From positions 1-64,000 of the forward strand of contig QANZ01031137.1 of the NCBI GenBank assembly GCA_003254925.1: a stretch of 64,000 nt of DNA. The letters run 5' to 3'. A program made the position numbers and the translations under genes. Under the pieces are notes generated by a model. That model did not search any database and was not told where the DNA came from. It was given only the letters and a program-made list of their open reading frames with translations. Each line of letters opens with the position of its first letter. The stretch's first letter is position 1. Shown piece after piece: positions 34,253 through 45,344 of the stretch. Origin of the DNA: Chamaecrista fasciculata (Eukaryota > Streptophyta > Magnoliopsida > Fabales > Fabaceae).

Positions 34253-36344
34253 GTTTCTTAAATTAAATTATTAATACTTTTTAGTATCCTAAAATTAAAT
34301 AATTTAGACCCCAAAAATATATATTTTAGTCCATCTTCCAGTATATATGGATAATATTTTTTGTGATGTAAAAATATAAAAACAAAATCAAAAAACGGTA
34401 ATAGGAAAAAATATATAATTCAACTCCCAAAAATTTACAATTTGGTCCCTCCTCCAGTATATATATAGATAATATTTTTTTAGTGTACAATATTCAAAAC
34501 AAAATTCAAAACCTGTAATGACAAAAAATATATAATTCATACAAAAAAAATATACATGTTGGTCTCTCATCCAGTATATATAGGTAATATTTTTTGTAGT
34601 GAAACAACTGAAAAAATAATTAGAAAAATATATAATTTATATTCCCAAAAATATATAATTTGGTCCCTCCTCTAGTATATATATAGGTAGTATTTTTTGT
34701 AGTATATTAAAAAATAAAATTAAAAAACAGTAATCTTTCAAATAAATTAATTTTTTCAAATAATTATCTTATTTTTTTAATATATGGTATACGGTTGAAA
34801 TTATTTATCATATTATGATTAATAATTTTTTGTTAGTTAAAGATAAATTATTTGGTCCTTGAATTTGTAAAGATTATTTTATTTTGGTCCCTAAATTTAT
34901 TTTTTGGTCATTGAATTTAAGAGAGAGACGCAGTCGTTGACGAATACGATTTTTTACGAGCTGAGACACACATTTCTCTTTGTAAGGATCGATTCGTTGA
35001 ATCGATATAAAATCGTGGACCAAATAGAAGGTTTTTAAAATTTCCATGTTATTTACATTTTAGTCCTTTCATTTCATTGCATAAAGCAACTCCAACCTTC
35101 ATTACAAATATTCACCTTTAGCACAAATTCCAAGACAATTTCATTTCATAACAACCATAACCAAATACTAAAATATCATTTCATTATCTCTATCTCATTC
35201 CATTATCAATTACCAACTCTATCCCTATACAATTTTCAAAAACTCATATAATTATTTCAACTAACCACAATCATTACATACCCTTATACATAATTTCACA
35301 TCCTATTTTTTTCATTACATCTCAAACAATCCAAACACCATTTAACAATATATTTTTTAGTCTATTAAAAAGATTAAGAAGTATATTGTTTGCTTCTTTT
35401 AGAAATTAAATTGTGTATTTTAATGTTTTAAAGATTAAGTTATTAGTCCGATAATCTTTCAGGAACCAAGTTATTAATTTACTTTTACTTTTACTTCCAA
35501 ACTTAAATGTTCATGATGTGAAGCTAATCAACTAATTTCTTTTTGGATAAACTTAATGATTCGGATACGCATGAGATCTTCTAAAAATTTTAAAAGGTAA
35601 AATATTTATAGAAAAAAACAAATTAAAAAAAGTTAAGAACTTGTCCTATACAACATTTGAGGATATCCAAAATTTTGTGATTCACTCATAAATAGTAGAT
35701 GCTGCAAGAAGATGAGTTGCATGCACAACCAGAATTTGGCTGCAAATTTAGATGACGATATAATTAGATTGTAATTGAGCACTAAATAAATTAATTTAAC
35801 ATATTCAGAGGAAAGATTTTAGTACTACAAGAAATTGAATGCTCTTATATGATTTTTTGTATTATTTATTACAAAGTAAGACATAAATTTTTCCCAATTG
35901 ATAAAAAGTATTTTTTTTCACAATCGAATAATTTATTTTAGTTCCCTACGGGTATAATTCACTAAGAGCAATACTTTTTGGAGCATTGTAAAATATTAAA
36001 TATGTATACTTTTCTTAATAAAAATTTGTACACATAAAATTTATATTTGATCTCTAAAATTATATTGAATTGATAAATTAGTTCTTTTTTTTTTGGCCAG
36101 GATAAATTAGTTCTTGAATTTGGCTAGTTCTAATGTTAGACTGTTAGTTGATATTTTTTCTAATTATTAAAGTTTTTTTTTTCCAAAACCCATTTATTTT
36201 TAGTTATTTGTAAGAGTTAAAAGTAAATAAATCTATACTACCTATATGTTTTTGTAAAATTTAGTTCCTAAATTATTGATTTAAGAGTGTACCGAGTCTA
36301 CCAACTCTAACAAGTAACAACACCAAACAATTTTCCTTCAATAA
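34253..36344. other. AT-rich region with tandem repeat and MITE debris
   Basis: Beyond the tandem repeat at 34315-34735, sequence at about 34920-35060 (GATCGATTCGTTGAATCGA, GTGGACCAAAT) is related to 53520-53800. The stretch 35060-35345 is A/C-rich sequence of the type seen near 53820-54110. No gene is seen. Confidence 0.45.
34315..34735. repeat. Tandem repeat, four units of about 100-118 bp
   Basis: The phrase TCCAGTATATAT (or CTAGTATATAT) preceded by TTTGGTCCCTCC-like sequence and followed by GTAATATTTTTTGTAGT-like sequence recurs near 34338, 34453, 34571 and 34672. The units are diverged and AT-rich, with no coding frame. Confidence 0.75.
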
Positions 36345-36835
36345 AAAAAAGGCCAAAGTCTCAAATTGATCCCTTATGTATAGGGTAGATTTCAAACTGA
36401 TCCCTTATCTTTCATTTGTTTCATATTGATCCTACATGTTTTTATGATGTTCAAATTGGTCCAAAAAATACTTAACGTAGTCATATCTCTCTTATTTCAA
36501 GGCCAAATGTGACGAATTCAAAGCTACAAGTTTCTTTTGACAAGCACTTTGTGATCATCAACAAATGAGGTCAGATTGAATATTAAAAGCGGGTAACTCC
36601 TTTCACGATGAAAGAAGTGAAATTGATCATATCTCTCGTTTGAAATTCTAATGCGACGAATTTAAAGCTATATGCTAACTCTTGAAGAGTTTTTTTTTGG
36701 CTTAGTTAAAATCACTAACAAATAAGGTCAAATTGCATCTCGAAAGTATTTTTGGGACCAATTTCACATATCATGGAAATATATAAGACCAATTTAAAAT
36801 AAATGAAAGGTAAGGGACTAATTTGAGACTTTAGC
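36345..36835. mobile_element. MITE related to the 2702 family, about 490 bp
   Basis: The left end GGCCAAAGTCTCAAATTGAT pairs with the right complement GGCTAAAGTCTCAAATTAGT. Interior phrases (CATATCTCTCGTTTGAAATTC, GACGAATT) are shared with the copies at 2.7, 26.7, 41.2 and 61.5 kb. No clear target duplication was seen. It ends about 350 bp upstream of the tryptophan synthase start codon. Confidence 0.65.
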
Positions 36836-37181
36836 CTAAAATAACCAATATGAAGTTATGTATGAACTCATCATCATCATCGAATGGCTATTATTGTCAT
36901 CGAAATTAATCAAATTATGGATCAAATTCCCATTTTACCGTTTCCACCATTTCCTCTTTTTCTCTTTTCCCATTTCTGGGAATCGTCACACATTGTTACT
37001 TTGTTAGAAACCGAAGATTTTTTTCTCATTCGGGAGAGAAAAATCAAAAATTCATTCATTGAGACCGACTTTTCAGTGTCTTTAAATCTCTCTCTCCTTC
37101 ATTCTCTCCTCCAATCCATTCACACAAACAAAATCCTCCATTGAAATTCTCTCTCTGTATCTCTGCTCAGATTCCGATTCA
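36836..37181 (+). promoter_or_regulatory. TSB promoter-proximal region and 5' UTR
   Basis: A pyrimidine-rich leader (CTCTCTCTCCTTCATTCTC and CTCTCTCTGTATCTCTGCTC) precedes the ATG at 37182, typical of plant 5' UTRs. No strong TATA box is seen. Confidence 0.45.
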
Positions 37182-40100
37182 ATGGCTTTCTCCCTCACAA
37201 GCTCTGCTAATTGCAGAACCCACCTTAACCCTTCAAGCTTACTCCCGAAAGAGCTATGCCCTTCTTCGCATTTGCCCTCAAACTTCCTCAAATTTACATC
37301 TTGCCATTCTTCTTCTTCTTCGTCTTCTTCTTCTGTCTCTTGCTCGATGACTAGCGATCCCGCCGCCGCCGCCTCTGTTCTTTCCAAGGACGATAATGGG
37401 TCCGTTCTGTTGCAACGACCCGATTCGTTTGGGCGATTCGGTAAATTTGGCGGCAAGTATGTCCCTGAAACTCTAATGTACGCCCTCACTGAGCTTGAGG
37501 CTGCGTTCCACTCCCTTTCGGCTGATGAAGATTTTCAGGTTTTCCCATCGTTATTTTCTTTTCTCTTTTTGTTTTTTTTTTTTGTGGGGGGTTTGGGGTT
37601 CCGAGATTTTAAGTTTTTACACAACATTTCGATGCTGATGATGGATTAATTGTTTGACATTGCATTGGTGATATGTATTGTGGTGCTTTTTTTGTTTGTT
37701 CTAAATTAGCTTGTGCTTTGTCATGGAATTCTGTCTGTTTAAATCTTGTTTATCTTTTGATACTATTGACATTGGTGGTGGGAATTAAAAGTCACTCAAG
37801 CTTTATTTCGGGCTTGATTGGGATTTGGGAAGTACTGTGTTTCATCTTCTTCCTTATGCTTTGTGTGTTCTATTTGTGATACTTTAACTGAAGTTGTTAA
37901 ATTTCGTTTATTCTATTGCTCAGAGTCATGAGACAGATCATTTGGGGGAATGAATTAGCGCACTCTGTGCTCACGCAGACACAAATTCTCTAACCCCTTG
38001 TTAAATGTCAACATTTTAGCAGTCAAATATATGTAGTTTTTCTGAAGCAAATGATGTAAATCTTCTGAGATGTGTATATTTGAAATTGCAGAGGGAACTG
38101 GATGGGATTTTGAAGGACTATGTGGGTAGGGAGACTCCTCTTTATTTCGCGGAGAGGTTGACGGAGCACTACAAGCGTCCTAATGGTGAAGGGCCTCGCA
38201 TTTATCTGAAGAGGGAAGATCTTAACCACACCGGGGCTCACAAGATCAACAATGCGATTGCCCAAGCTTTACTTGCCAAGAGGTTGGGCAAAAAACGCAT
38301 TATTGCCGAAACTGGAGCTGGTCAGCATGGAGTTGCCACTGCAACTGTTTGTGCTAGATTTGGGTTAGAATGCATAGTTTATATGGGTGCACAAGATATG
38401 GAAAGGCAGGCACTTAATGTCTTCAGGATGCGTCTTCTCGGAGCAGAGGTAGGTCAGATGTAGTTGTTATGTCATTATTTGGATAATACATCCTTTCTTT
38501 GGTCTTTAACAGTGAAAAGTATAAGGGGATGCCTTATATTTGAAGTTGTTCTTGTTGATAATTGTCTGTCTTCTAAAAGGATTACACAGTGCCTGAAGGT
38601 GGCTTTTCACATTGAATTGTGTGCCTCTGCTTCTGGAGAAAATTTTGTTCACACAACCTAGTTGGCAAAGATTTATTTAAACTTTGAATATTGTGATTCA
38701 TTTGTTTTGCTAATATTGTGATTCTTTGTAGGTGAGAGCTGTCCATTCTGGGACCGCAACACTGAAGGATGCTACATCAGAAGCCATTAGGGATTGGGTG
38801 ACTAATGTGGAGACAACTCATTATATTTTGGGTTCTGTTGCTGGGCCGCATCCTTATCCTATGATGGTACGAGAGTTCCATGCAGTGATTGGAAAGGAAA
38901 CCAGAAAACAAGCTTTGGAAAAATGGGGAGGGAAACCAGATGTGCTGGTTGCATGTGTTGGTGGAGGTTCAAATGCTATGGGACTTTTCACTGAATTTGT
39001 TGACGACAAAGATGTTAGGTTGATAGGTGTGGAGGCTGCCGGGTTTGGCCTAGACAGTGGCAAGCATGCTGCAACATTGACGAAGGGAGAAGTTGGGATT
39101 TTACATGGGGCTATGAGCTATCTGCTCCAGGATGATGACGGGCAGATAGTTGAACCTCATTCCATAAGTGCAGGGTGATTTTTCTGATTGAAATTTTGTT
39201 TTTTCTTTTCTAGTTTTTACATATGCTTCTTGTTTTGATTAAGAAATTTTATCGTTATTATGCAGCTTGGACTACCCTGGTGTAGGACCTGAACATAGCT
39301 ATTTGAAAGACTTGGGACGTGCTGAATATCATAGTATCACTGATGAAGAAGCTTTGGAAGGTAGGGCTACCTGATTTTATTTTATTTTTTCTTAATCTAA
39401 CATTAAGACTTGTGTGGGTAGCTTCTCAATTAGAAAGTGAAAATTCCATGGCTCTTGAACTTTAGTTGTTTTGATTTGTGCTTTCTCTCTTTTTTTCTCT
39501 CTTTGCATTGGTATAAGCTATCACTTCATGCTTTACGAAGTAAGGATGTTCAATTTTCTTTTCTTTACGACAGATTCTTGTTCTATTTGCAACTACAGTT
39601 GCTTAATTGTTTTGGAACTTGTGATATTTTGAGGAACTTGAGTTCTCATACTTATAAAAAAAATTTACTTTCTGGGAGATTAAATAGTTTAAGATCAAGT
39701 TTGATTTATGGTGGTAGTGATTGGTGTCACGAGATCAGATTTTGTGCCTTTATCATGATGACAAACTGGCAATTAGAGTCCTTAATGTGATCTTGCAAGT
39801 GAGTTCGTCTTTTCTCGTAGATATTTGTATGCTTGCATGTGTTGAGAAACATTTCAAAGTGGAACTCCTAGAGGATTAGAAGTTGATTATTTTTCTAGGC
39901 GTCAGTTTACTATTGTCTAGCAATCTTGCACTTCTTTTTCATCATTATCTTGTGGAGTTTATCTGGTAATTAACCTCTATTCAAAGTACTATTAATAAAA
40001 GGAGATGGGGCTGCCATAGGATGGTAGAGAATCATTGTGTGTGCAATAAAATGAAGGAGAAAACTTGGTAATGTTCCATAAGTTTACTGTAAGGTTTGCC

Positions 40101-40510
40101 AATAAAATCATGTAGAAAAGCCTTTTTAAAAGATTTAATCATGTAATATTGTGTTGTAAAATATATCGGCGTATCATGTTATTATGTTCAAGCCTGATAA
40201 CTCGTCAGAAATGTTTAGCTTTTGTCAGTTGGCAGACATTCTTAGATTTTCTGTTGGGAAATAGCAGAACATAGTTTTGGTTATATCAGATCTTATTTCT
40301 CTTCCTCATTCTGGGATGTATTTCTGTGTTGCAGCTTTTAAGAGAGTTTCAAGACTTGAAGGCATAATCCCGGCTTTGGAGACATCCCATGCCTTGGCTT
40401 ATCTAGAGAAGCTCTGTCCAACCCTTCCAGATGGAACCAAGGTTGTCGTTAACTTCAGCGGCCGAGGCGATAAAGATGTTCAGACCGCCATCAAGTACTT
40501 GAAGCTTTGA
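37182..40510 (+). CDS. TSB: Tryptophan synthase beta subunit, plastid
   Basis: Exons are 37182-37538, 38092-38448, 38732-39174, 39266-39360 and 40335-40510, all GT-AG with matching phases, giving 475 residues (Arabidopsis TSB1 is 470). The enzyme condenses indole with serine to make tryptophan, using PLP, in plastids with the alpha subunit. Residues 1 to about 75 are Ser-rich and hydroxylated, as in a transit peptide. The mature part begins about [28 protein letters not shown] carries the PLP lysine K170. [10 protein letters not shown] is the indole/serine site loop. GGGSNA (315-320) binds the PLP phosphate. [20 protein letters not shown] is split by intron 3. The C-terminus [19 protein letters not shown] is complete. 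All hallmark residues are present and nothing looks damaged. Confidence 0.98.
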
Positions 40511-41149
40511 AGTTTTAGGAAGGTCTTTTTCTGCTATGGCTTTTGATGAAGTCTCCTGTTATGGTCAACAAGCTTAGCTTCTTAATGGTTTCATTGACAG
40601 GAAAAAAAATGTGCATACATAAGAAACTAGTGTTGTTGTTTTTCTGGTTTGTAGTTAATAATAGGGCTTATGTATTCAAGCCTTAGTAATAAGTTCTATG
40701 CACTAAGCAATTTTCACTTTGCCTCTGAAAGCTTATATTTGAAGGAAGCACATAAGTAAGTAGGCTTTTATTAAGTACCACCTTATGAAGAATGTTTGTG
40801 AAGTGTAGTGGCTTATAGAGAAAGGTAATAATATGAAAGAAGCCATGAATTTAGAAAACTATGCTAGTAAAAATAATATATAAATAAATTATTTGCTAAT
40901 GGTTAGTTTTTGTTTGTCTCATCAGTTTCATTATTCTTCTTTCTCAGTCTCAGTGTTATTGCTCTGGTTTTTCTGTCTTTATTTTAGTGGATTTGACAAT
41001 TTAATGACTAAGTAGTTCATTTCTGATGGAAATAATAAGAACATTAAACACATTCACAAATTTAATGACTAAATTATACACAACCCACGGGATTTTGGAT
41101 CTAGAGGTACTTGGGAAAAACTAAATTATATTGATCTTGTTTATACAAA
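40511..41149. other. TSB 3' UTR and flank
   Basis: The TSB 3' UTR is followed by AT-rich sequence. No second gene is seen. Confidence 0.4.
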
Positions 41150-41945
41150 ATCTAAATTTCATTTTGGTCTATAGTACCATTTTTTGTTCAATTTTAGTTT
41201 TTAATGTTTATTAGCCGTTTTATTTTGATCTTTAATGTTTCTTAATAAGTTTTACGATTGGTCCCTAACTAAGGAATATGGTTATTTTTAATTCGTTTTA
41301 AGTTTAAATATGACGAAATTGAAGTTATAGGTTACTTTTGATGAGTTTCATTTTTGCTAATTGGATCCATGTGTCAATGTCAAATCAAGTTTGAAATCAG
41401 CTTGAAAGTGGGAATCTCATTTCATGAAGTTATTATATCTTTCTCGTTTCAAACTAAAATGCAATGAAATCAAAAGTGAGCTACTCCTGATGAGTTATTT
41501 CTCTATTTAATTGTGATTGTTGGCAAAATAGATAAAATAGTAATCTAAAAGTCGGTTTGGTAAAAAAATTCAATATCGACTTTTGGAGTACTAGCTAATT
41601 TCATTTGCTTATTGTTTTAATTTTGTTGTATTTAGATTTGAAACGAGTTATATATGACTAAATTCAAGAAATGGGAGCTCGCTTTCGGAGCTGATTTCAA
41701 GCTCAATTTGACTTGATTTGCCAATAGCTTCTATTTGGTAGAGAAAAAAACTCATTAAGATAGAGTAACTAGTAACTGCAATTTTGTTACATTCAGACTT
41801 GGAACGAAAGAGATATGATCACATTTAGTAATTAGAAATCAAAACGAAACTGTTGAGAAACCTTAAGTATCAAAACAAAAATAAAAATATTAGGGATTAA
41901 AACAAAATTTAAGATAAACGTTAGAGACCAAATTGAGAATTTAAC
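41150..41945. mobile_element. Large diverged MITE of the 2702/61470 family
   Basis: The left arm (TTCATTTTGGTCTATAG, TTTTTAATGTTTATTAGCC) and right arm (AAATATTAGGGATTAAAAC, GTTAGAGACCAAATTGAG) are weakly complementary. The interior carries the family's phrases GTTTCAAACTAAAATGCAA and ACTTGATTTGCCAATAG. The ends are not sharp and it is non-coding. Confidence 0.55.
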
Positions 41946-42450
41946 CTATATTTTATTATCTATATTATTTATGCTCATAAAAAATTTTGGAGTCAACCGA
42001 GACCATATGGTGAATGAACCCTTCTTCAACAGCCATAGTCCATAGACCCAAAAAAAAAGGTCATGAACAAGTATCAAATTGCAATAATGTTATTGGATGG
42101 TTCATATATGGCTTGTGTGTTTTCTAACAATTAAAAACAAAAAACCTTATCCATAGCTTTTTTGTTTAGAAAAAAAAAAAATCTCTTTTGTCTTCCTTCC
42201 TTGGTGCTTCATTAACCTCACAAACATTATCCACAGCTTCACATCAAGATTTGAATGAATAGTGTAAGCTAAAGCTCTTAACAATGGCTACAAGGCCCAT
42301 AATTTGATCTATTTGCATTCTCACTTCACCCAAATGTTTCAAATTCATGAAGAAGATGGAAGCTTGTGTTGTGACACTTCCTTAACATCAATGGCAGTTA
42401 GCACATGTATACCATCATCAGCATCCAAGTCTCAATGAAATTGGTTCATT

Positions 42451-42513
<63 letters not shown>
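41946..42513. other. Intergenic with CT/TA microsatellite
   Basis: The stretch 42449-42513 is (CT)n then (TA)n and abuts the Helitron at 42514. Nothing else is recognisable. Confidence 0.5.
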
Positions 42514-42514
<1 letters not shown>

Positions 42515-42692
42515 CTTATATTATATGGCTCTACCCCTTTCAGGTCATCCACATTTTAAAACTATAGTACAAAATTAATAATAAGAGAAAAATTATTATT
42601 TGATCCCTTCCTTTTTACTGAGTTAACGATTTAGTCCCTCATTTATTCTACATACATATTTGCGCGCCCATTAGGGCACGCAAAGCCTCTAG
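42514..42692 (+). mobile_element. Short non-autonomous Helitron, 179 bp, complete
   Basis: It begins TCTTATATTATATGGCTC after an A and ends GCAAAGCCTCTAG before a T. The 3' hairpin (GCGCGCCCATTAGGGCACGC) has one stem mismatch. Length and sequence match the minus-strand copy at 19284-19462. It inserted into a TA microsatellite (TA runs on both sides). Confidence 0.88.
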
Positions 42693-43242
42693 TATATATA
42701 TATATATTTACATACATACCTACACACTACCTTCTCAATATGCCAGTTTTTTTCAAAAAGAGTTGTTAGATCAATAATCTTTGAAAGATGGAAACATTAA
42801 TTTATTTCAAAAAATTTCTTCTGACAGTTTCTTTAATTTAGAATGAATTCTTAAAGAAAAATCGTGTTATGTTTAGCTTGAAGGAGTATACGAGAAAGAA
42901 AATGATAAATTTGAAAATTTGAAAAATAATTAATTAAAAAAATTCCACTTCTCTTTTTTTCTTCACCTTGCTTAATTATGATGTAAGAGTCTTGGTTGCA
43001 ACAACGGAAGTATTTTTTTCATTATTATTGAAGTGCACTAGAATTGGGTAGTTCCTATTCCTTTTATATAAATAAGTTCCGCAGAAATATATATATATAT
43101 ATATATATATATTTCAAAAACAAAACATGAAAGTTGTAAACTTAACAGAAAGAGATGTTAATGTTTATATCTCTTCTAATCTTTATTCATCATATTCATA
43201 TCTTCTTTTCTTTTCTTTTCTATTCTTTTTTTAAGAAAAAAA

Positions 43243-43806
43243 GGCTTAAGTACACTTTTGGTCCCCTAACTTTTGAAAAGGTTTCAATTTGGTCCCCTGA
43301 CTTTTTTGTTGCAATTTTGGTCTCCTAACTTTTGAAAACGTCTCACCGTTGGTTCCAAGTGTACCTCTATCCATTATCTGTCGTTAGTGTTGATCTGGCA
43401 GGCTGAGTTGGCTGACGATGTGACAAATATGGGTGAAGTGAATTAAAAAAAGACTATTATGCGACATTTTAAGTCTTTTTTTCGACTAAGTCTTGGCTGA
43501 TTCGTTCTCAAAATATTGTAATTTGTTGAATAATGGTCCTTTTTTAATCTACTTCACCCATATTTGCCACATCATCAGCCAACTCAGCCTGCTAGATCAA
43601 CACTAATAGTAGATAATGGATGGAATTGCACTTGGGACCAACGGTGAGACGTTTTAAAAAATTAAGGACTAAAATTGCAACAAAAAAGTTAGGGGGACCA
43701 AATTGAGACGTTTTCAAAAGTTAGGGACCAAAATTGCAATAAAAAAGTTAGGGGGACCAAATTGAGACCTTTGCGAAAGTTAAGGGACCAAAAGTGCACT
43801 TAAGCC
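43243..43806. mobile_element. MITE with long inverted repeats, 564 bp
   Basis: The left end GGCTTAAGTACACTTTTGGT pairs with the right end ACCAAAAGTGCACTTAAGCC, and the arms extend about 220 bp. It is flanked by A-rich runs, so a target duplication cannot be proved. The centre (GCGACATTTTAAGTC) is non-coding. Confidence 0.75.
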
Positions 43807-44375
43807 AAAAAAAATTATACTATAAATTTCTTTAAGAAATACAGATAACCCATTTGCATAAACTCCACCTTCACTGTAGTACCTAAGGGCCACAACGAAG
43901 GGGCCATAGTAATAAGATTAGGGGATTTAGATATCCTTTTGATAATTGAAGAGTCACTTTCTCAATCAACATTAAAAGGCCAGAATACAAAATGCAAACC
44001 ATAGAAAAAACCAAAAACAAGTTGTGCTAGGCAAGATAATGAAGCTTAAACTTACAGTAAATTAACAATTCACTCCCTAAAAGATTATTAAATTGACAAC
44101 TTGATCTTTAAAAAATTGAAATATATAGTTCAGTTTTTGAAAAATCTAAATAATTACTTGTTAATCCTTTTCATAGACTAAAGAGTACAGTTTGATTTTT
44201 TCATAGACTAAAAAGTATACTGTTTGAATATTTTAAAAACTAAACTATATATTTTAATTTTTCAACAATCAAAATTGTTAACTCAGATGTTTTTCAATGA
44301 CCAAATTAGTTGTTTACACTTTTGGCAAAAAAAAAAATTAGTTGTTTACACCAACTTATATAGATTCATTCTAAG

Positions 44376-44695
44376 AAGCATGGACACTTCATTTTAAAGG
44401 CGTGTCGCCGTGTCCGACACGTGTCAGTGTCCGACACCCGTACGACACCGACATGACACATATCCATAAATTTTAAAATATAAATCAATTTTTTATAACT
44501 TTAACATGACAAACAAGAGAAGATAATAATGAATATGACATATATTATGAATAAAAGTTGTAATTTTTAAATTTTTCATTAAAAGCTATGAATATTTAAT
44601 TATTTATATATATAAATATATGCCGTGTCGTGTCGCGTAATTTTGAGAGTTTGGCATGTCGCTGTGTCCGTGTCCCGTGTCAATGTCCATGCTTC
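44376..44695. mobile_element. MITE with GAAGCATGGACA ends, about 320 bp
   Basis: The left end GAAGCATGGACACTTC and right end GTCAATGTCCATGCTTC are complementary. Both arms hold GTGTC/GACAC-rich stretches (CGTGTCCGACACGTGTC; GTGTCCGTGTCCCGTGTC). The flanks are similar (TAGATTCATT, TAGAATTCATT) but no exact target duplication can be read. Confidence 0.6.
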
Positions 44696-45344
44696 ATAGA
44701 ATTCATTACATTATTGTTATAAAATTTTCTAATAAACAAATAACACGTGACAAATTTTGTGAATGACCGGTGAAGGTCGAGAGTATTAAAAACACTTTTT
44801 ATTATAACCAATTATAAAAGAGAGAATTAAAAAAAATAAAGCTTTTAAAAAGAGTAACCTTGTAACTAAGATATAATAGATCTTATGAGTTTTTTCCCCA
44901 AATAATAAATCACCATTTGCTTGGCCACTTGTGTAAGCAGCACACAGACTACGCATATAACTATGGATCAAAACAAGAGTAGCATCAAGCATATCATATC
45001 ATAGTCCTTGAAATACTATATAACTCATAATAAACAATGTTACCATGGACAATCCTCTCATGCTAAAAACTAAAAAGTAATACTAAAACCAATTATAAAT
45101 TATTCCTCTGATTTTTGATAGTTCAGAAACAGAAAACACATAAAAAAAAAAAAAACACTAACTAATCATATGTATAATGACACTGATCCCTCAGCACAAT
45201 TATTTTATTTATTTATCTACAAAAGTGGACAAACAGGTAGATGATCCTATTCTAGACAAAACCCATGTTTCTTGAAACCAACTTCCTTGTCCCTGGCTGA
45301 GATGATCATAAGGTTGTTTCAGCAAATGCCTTAATTCTTCCACC
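44696..45344. other. GPT 3' UTR and flank
   Basis: This is AT-rich sequence downstream (minus strand) of the GPT stop. It probably includes the 3' UTR. No other gene is seen. Confidence 0.4.

Noticed and set aside
37082-37489. A 135-codon minus-strand ORF over TSB exon 1
   Set aside because: It is the antisense shadow of TSB exon 1 and its 5' UTR.
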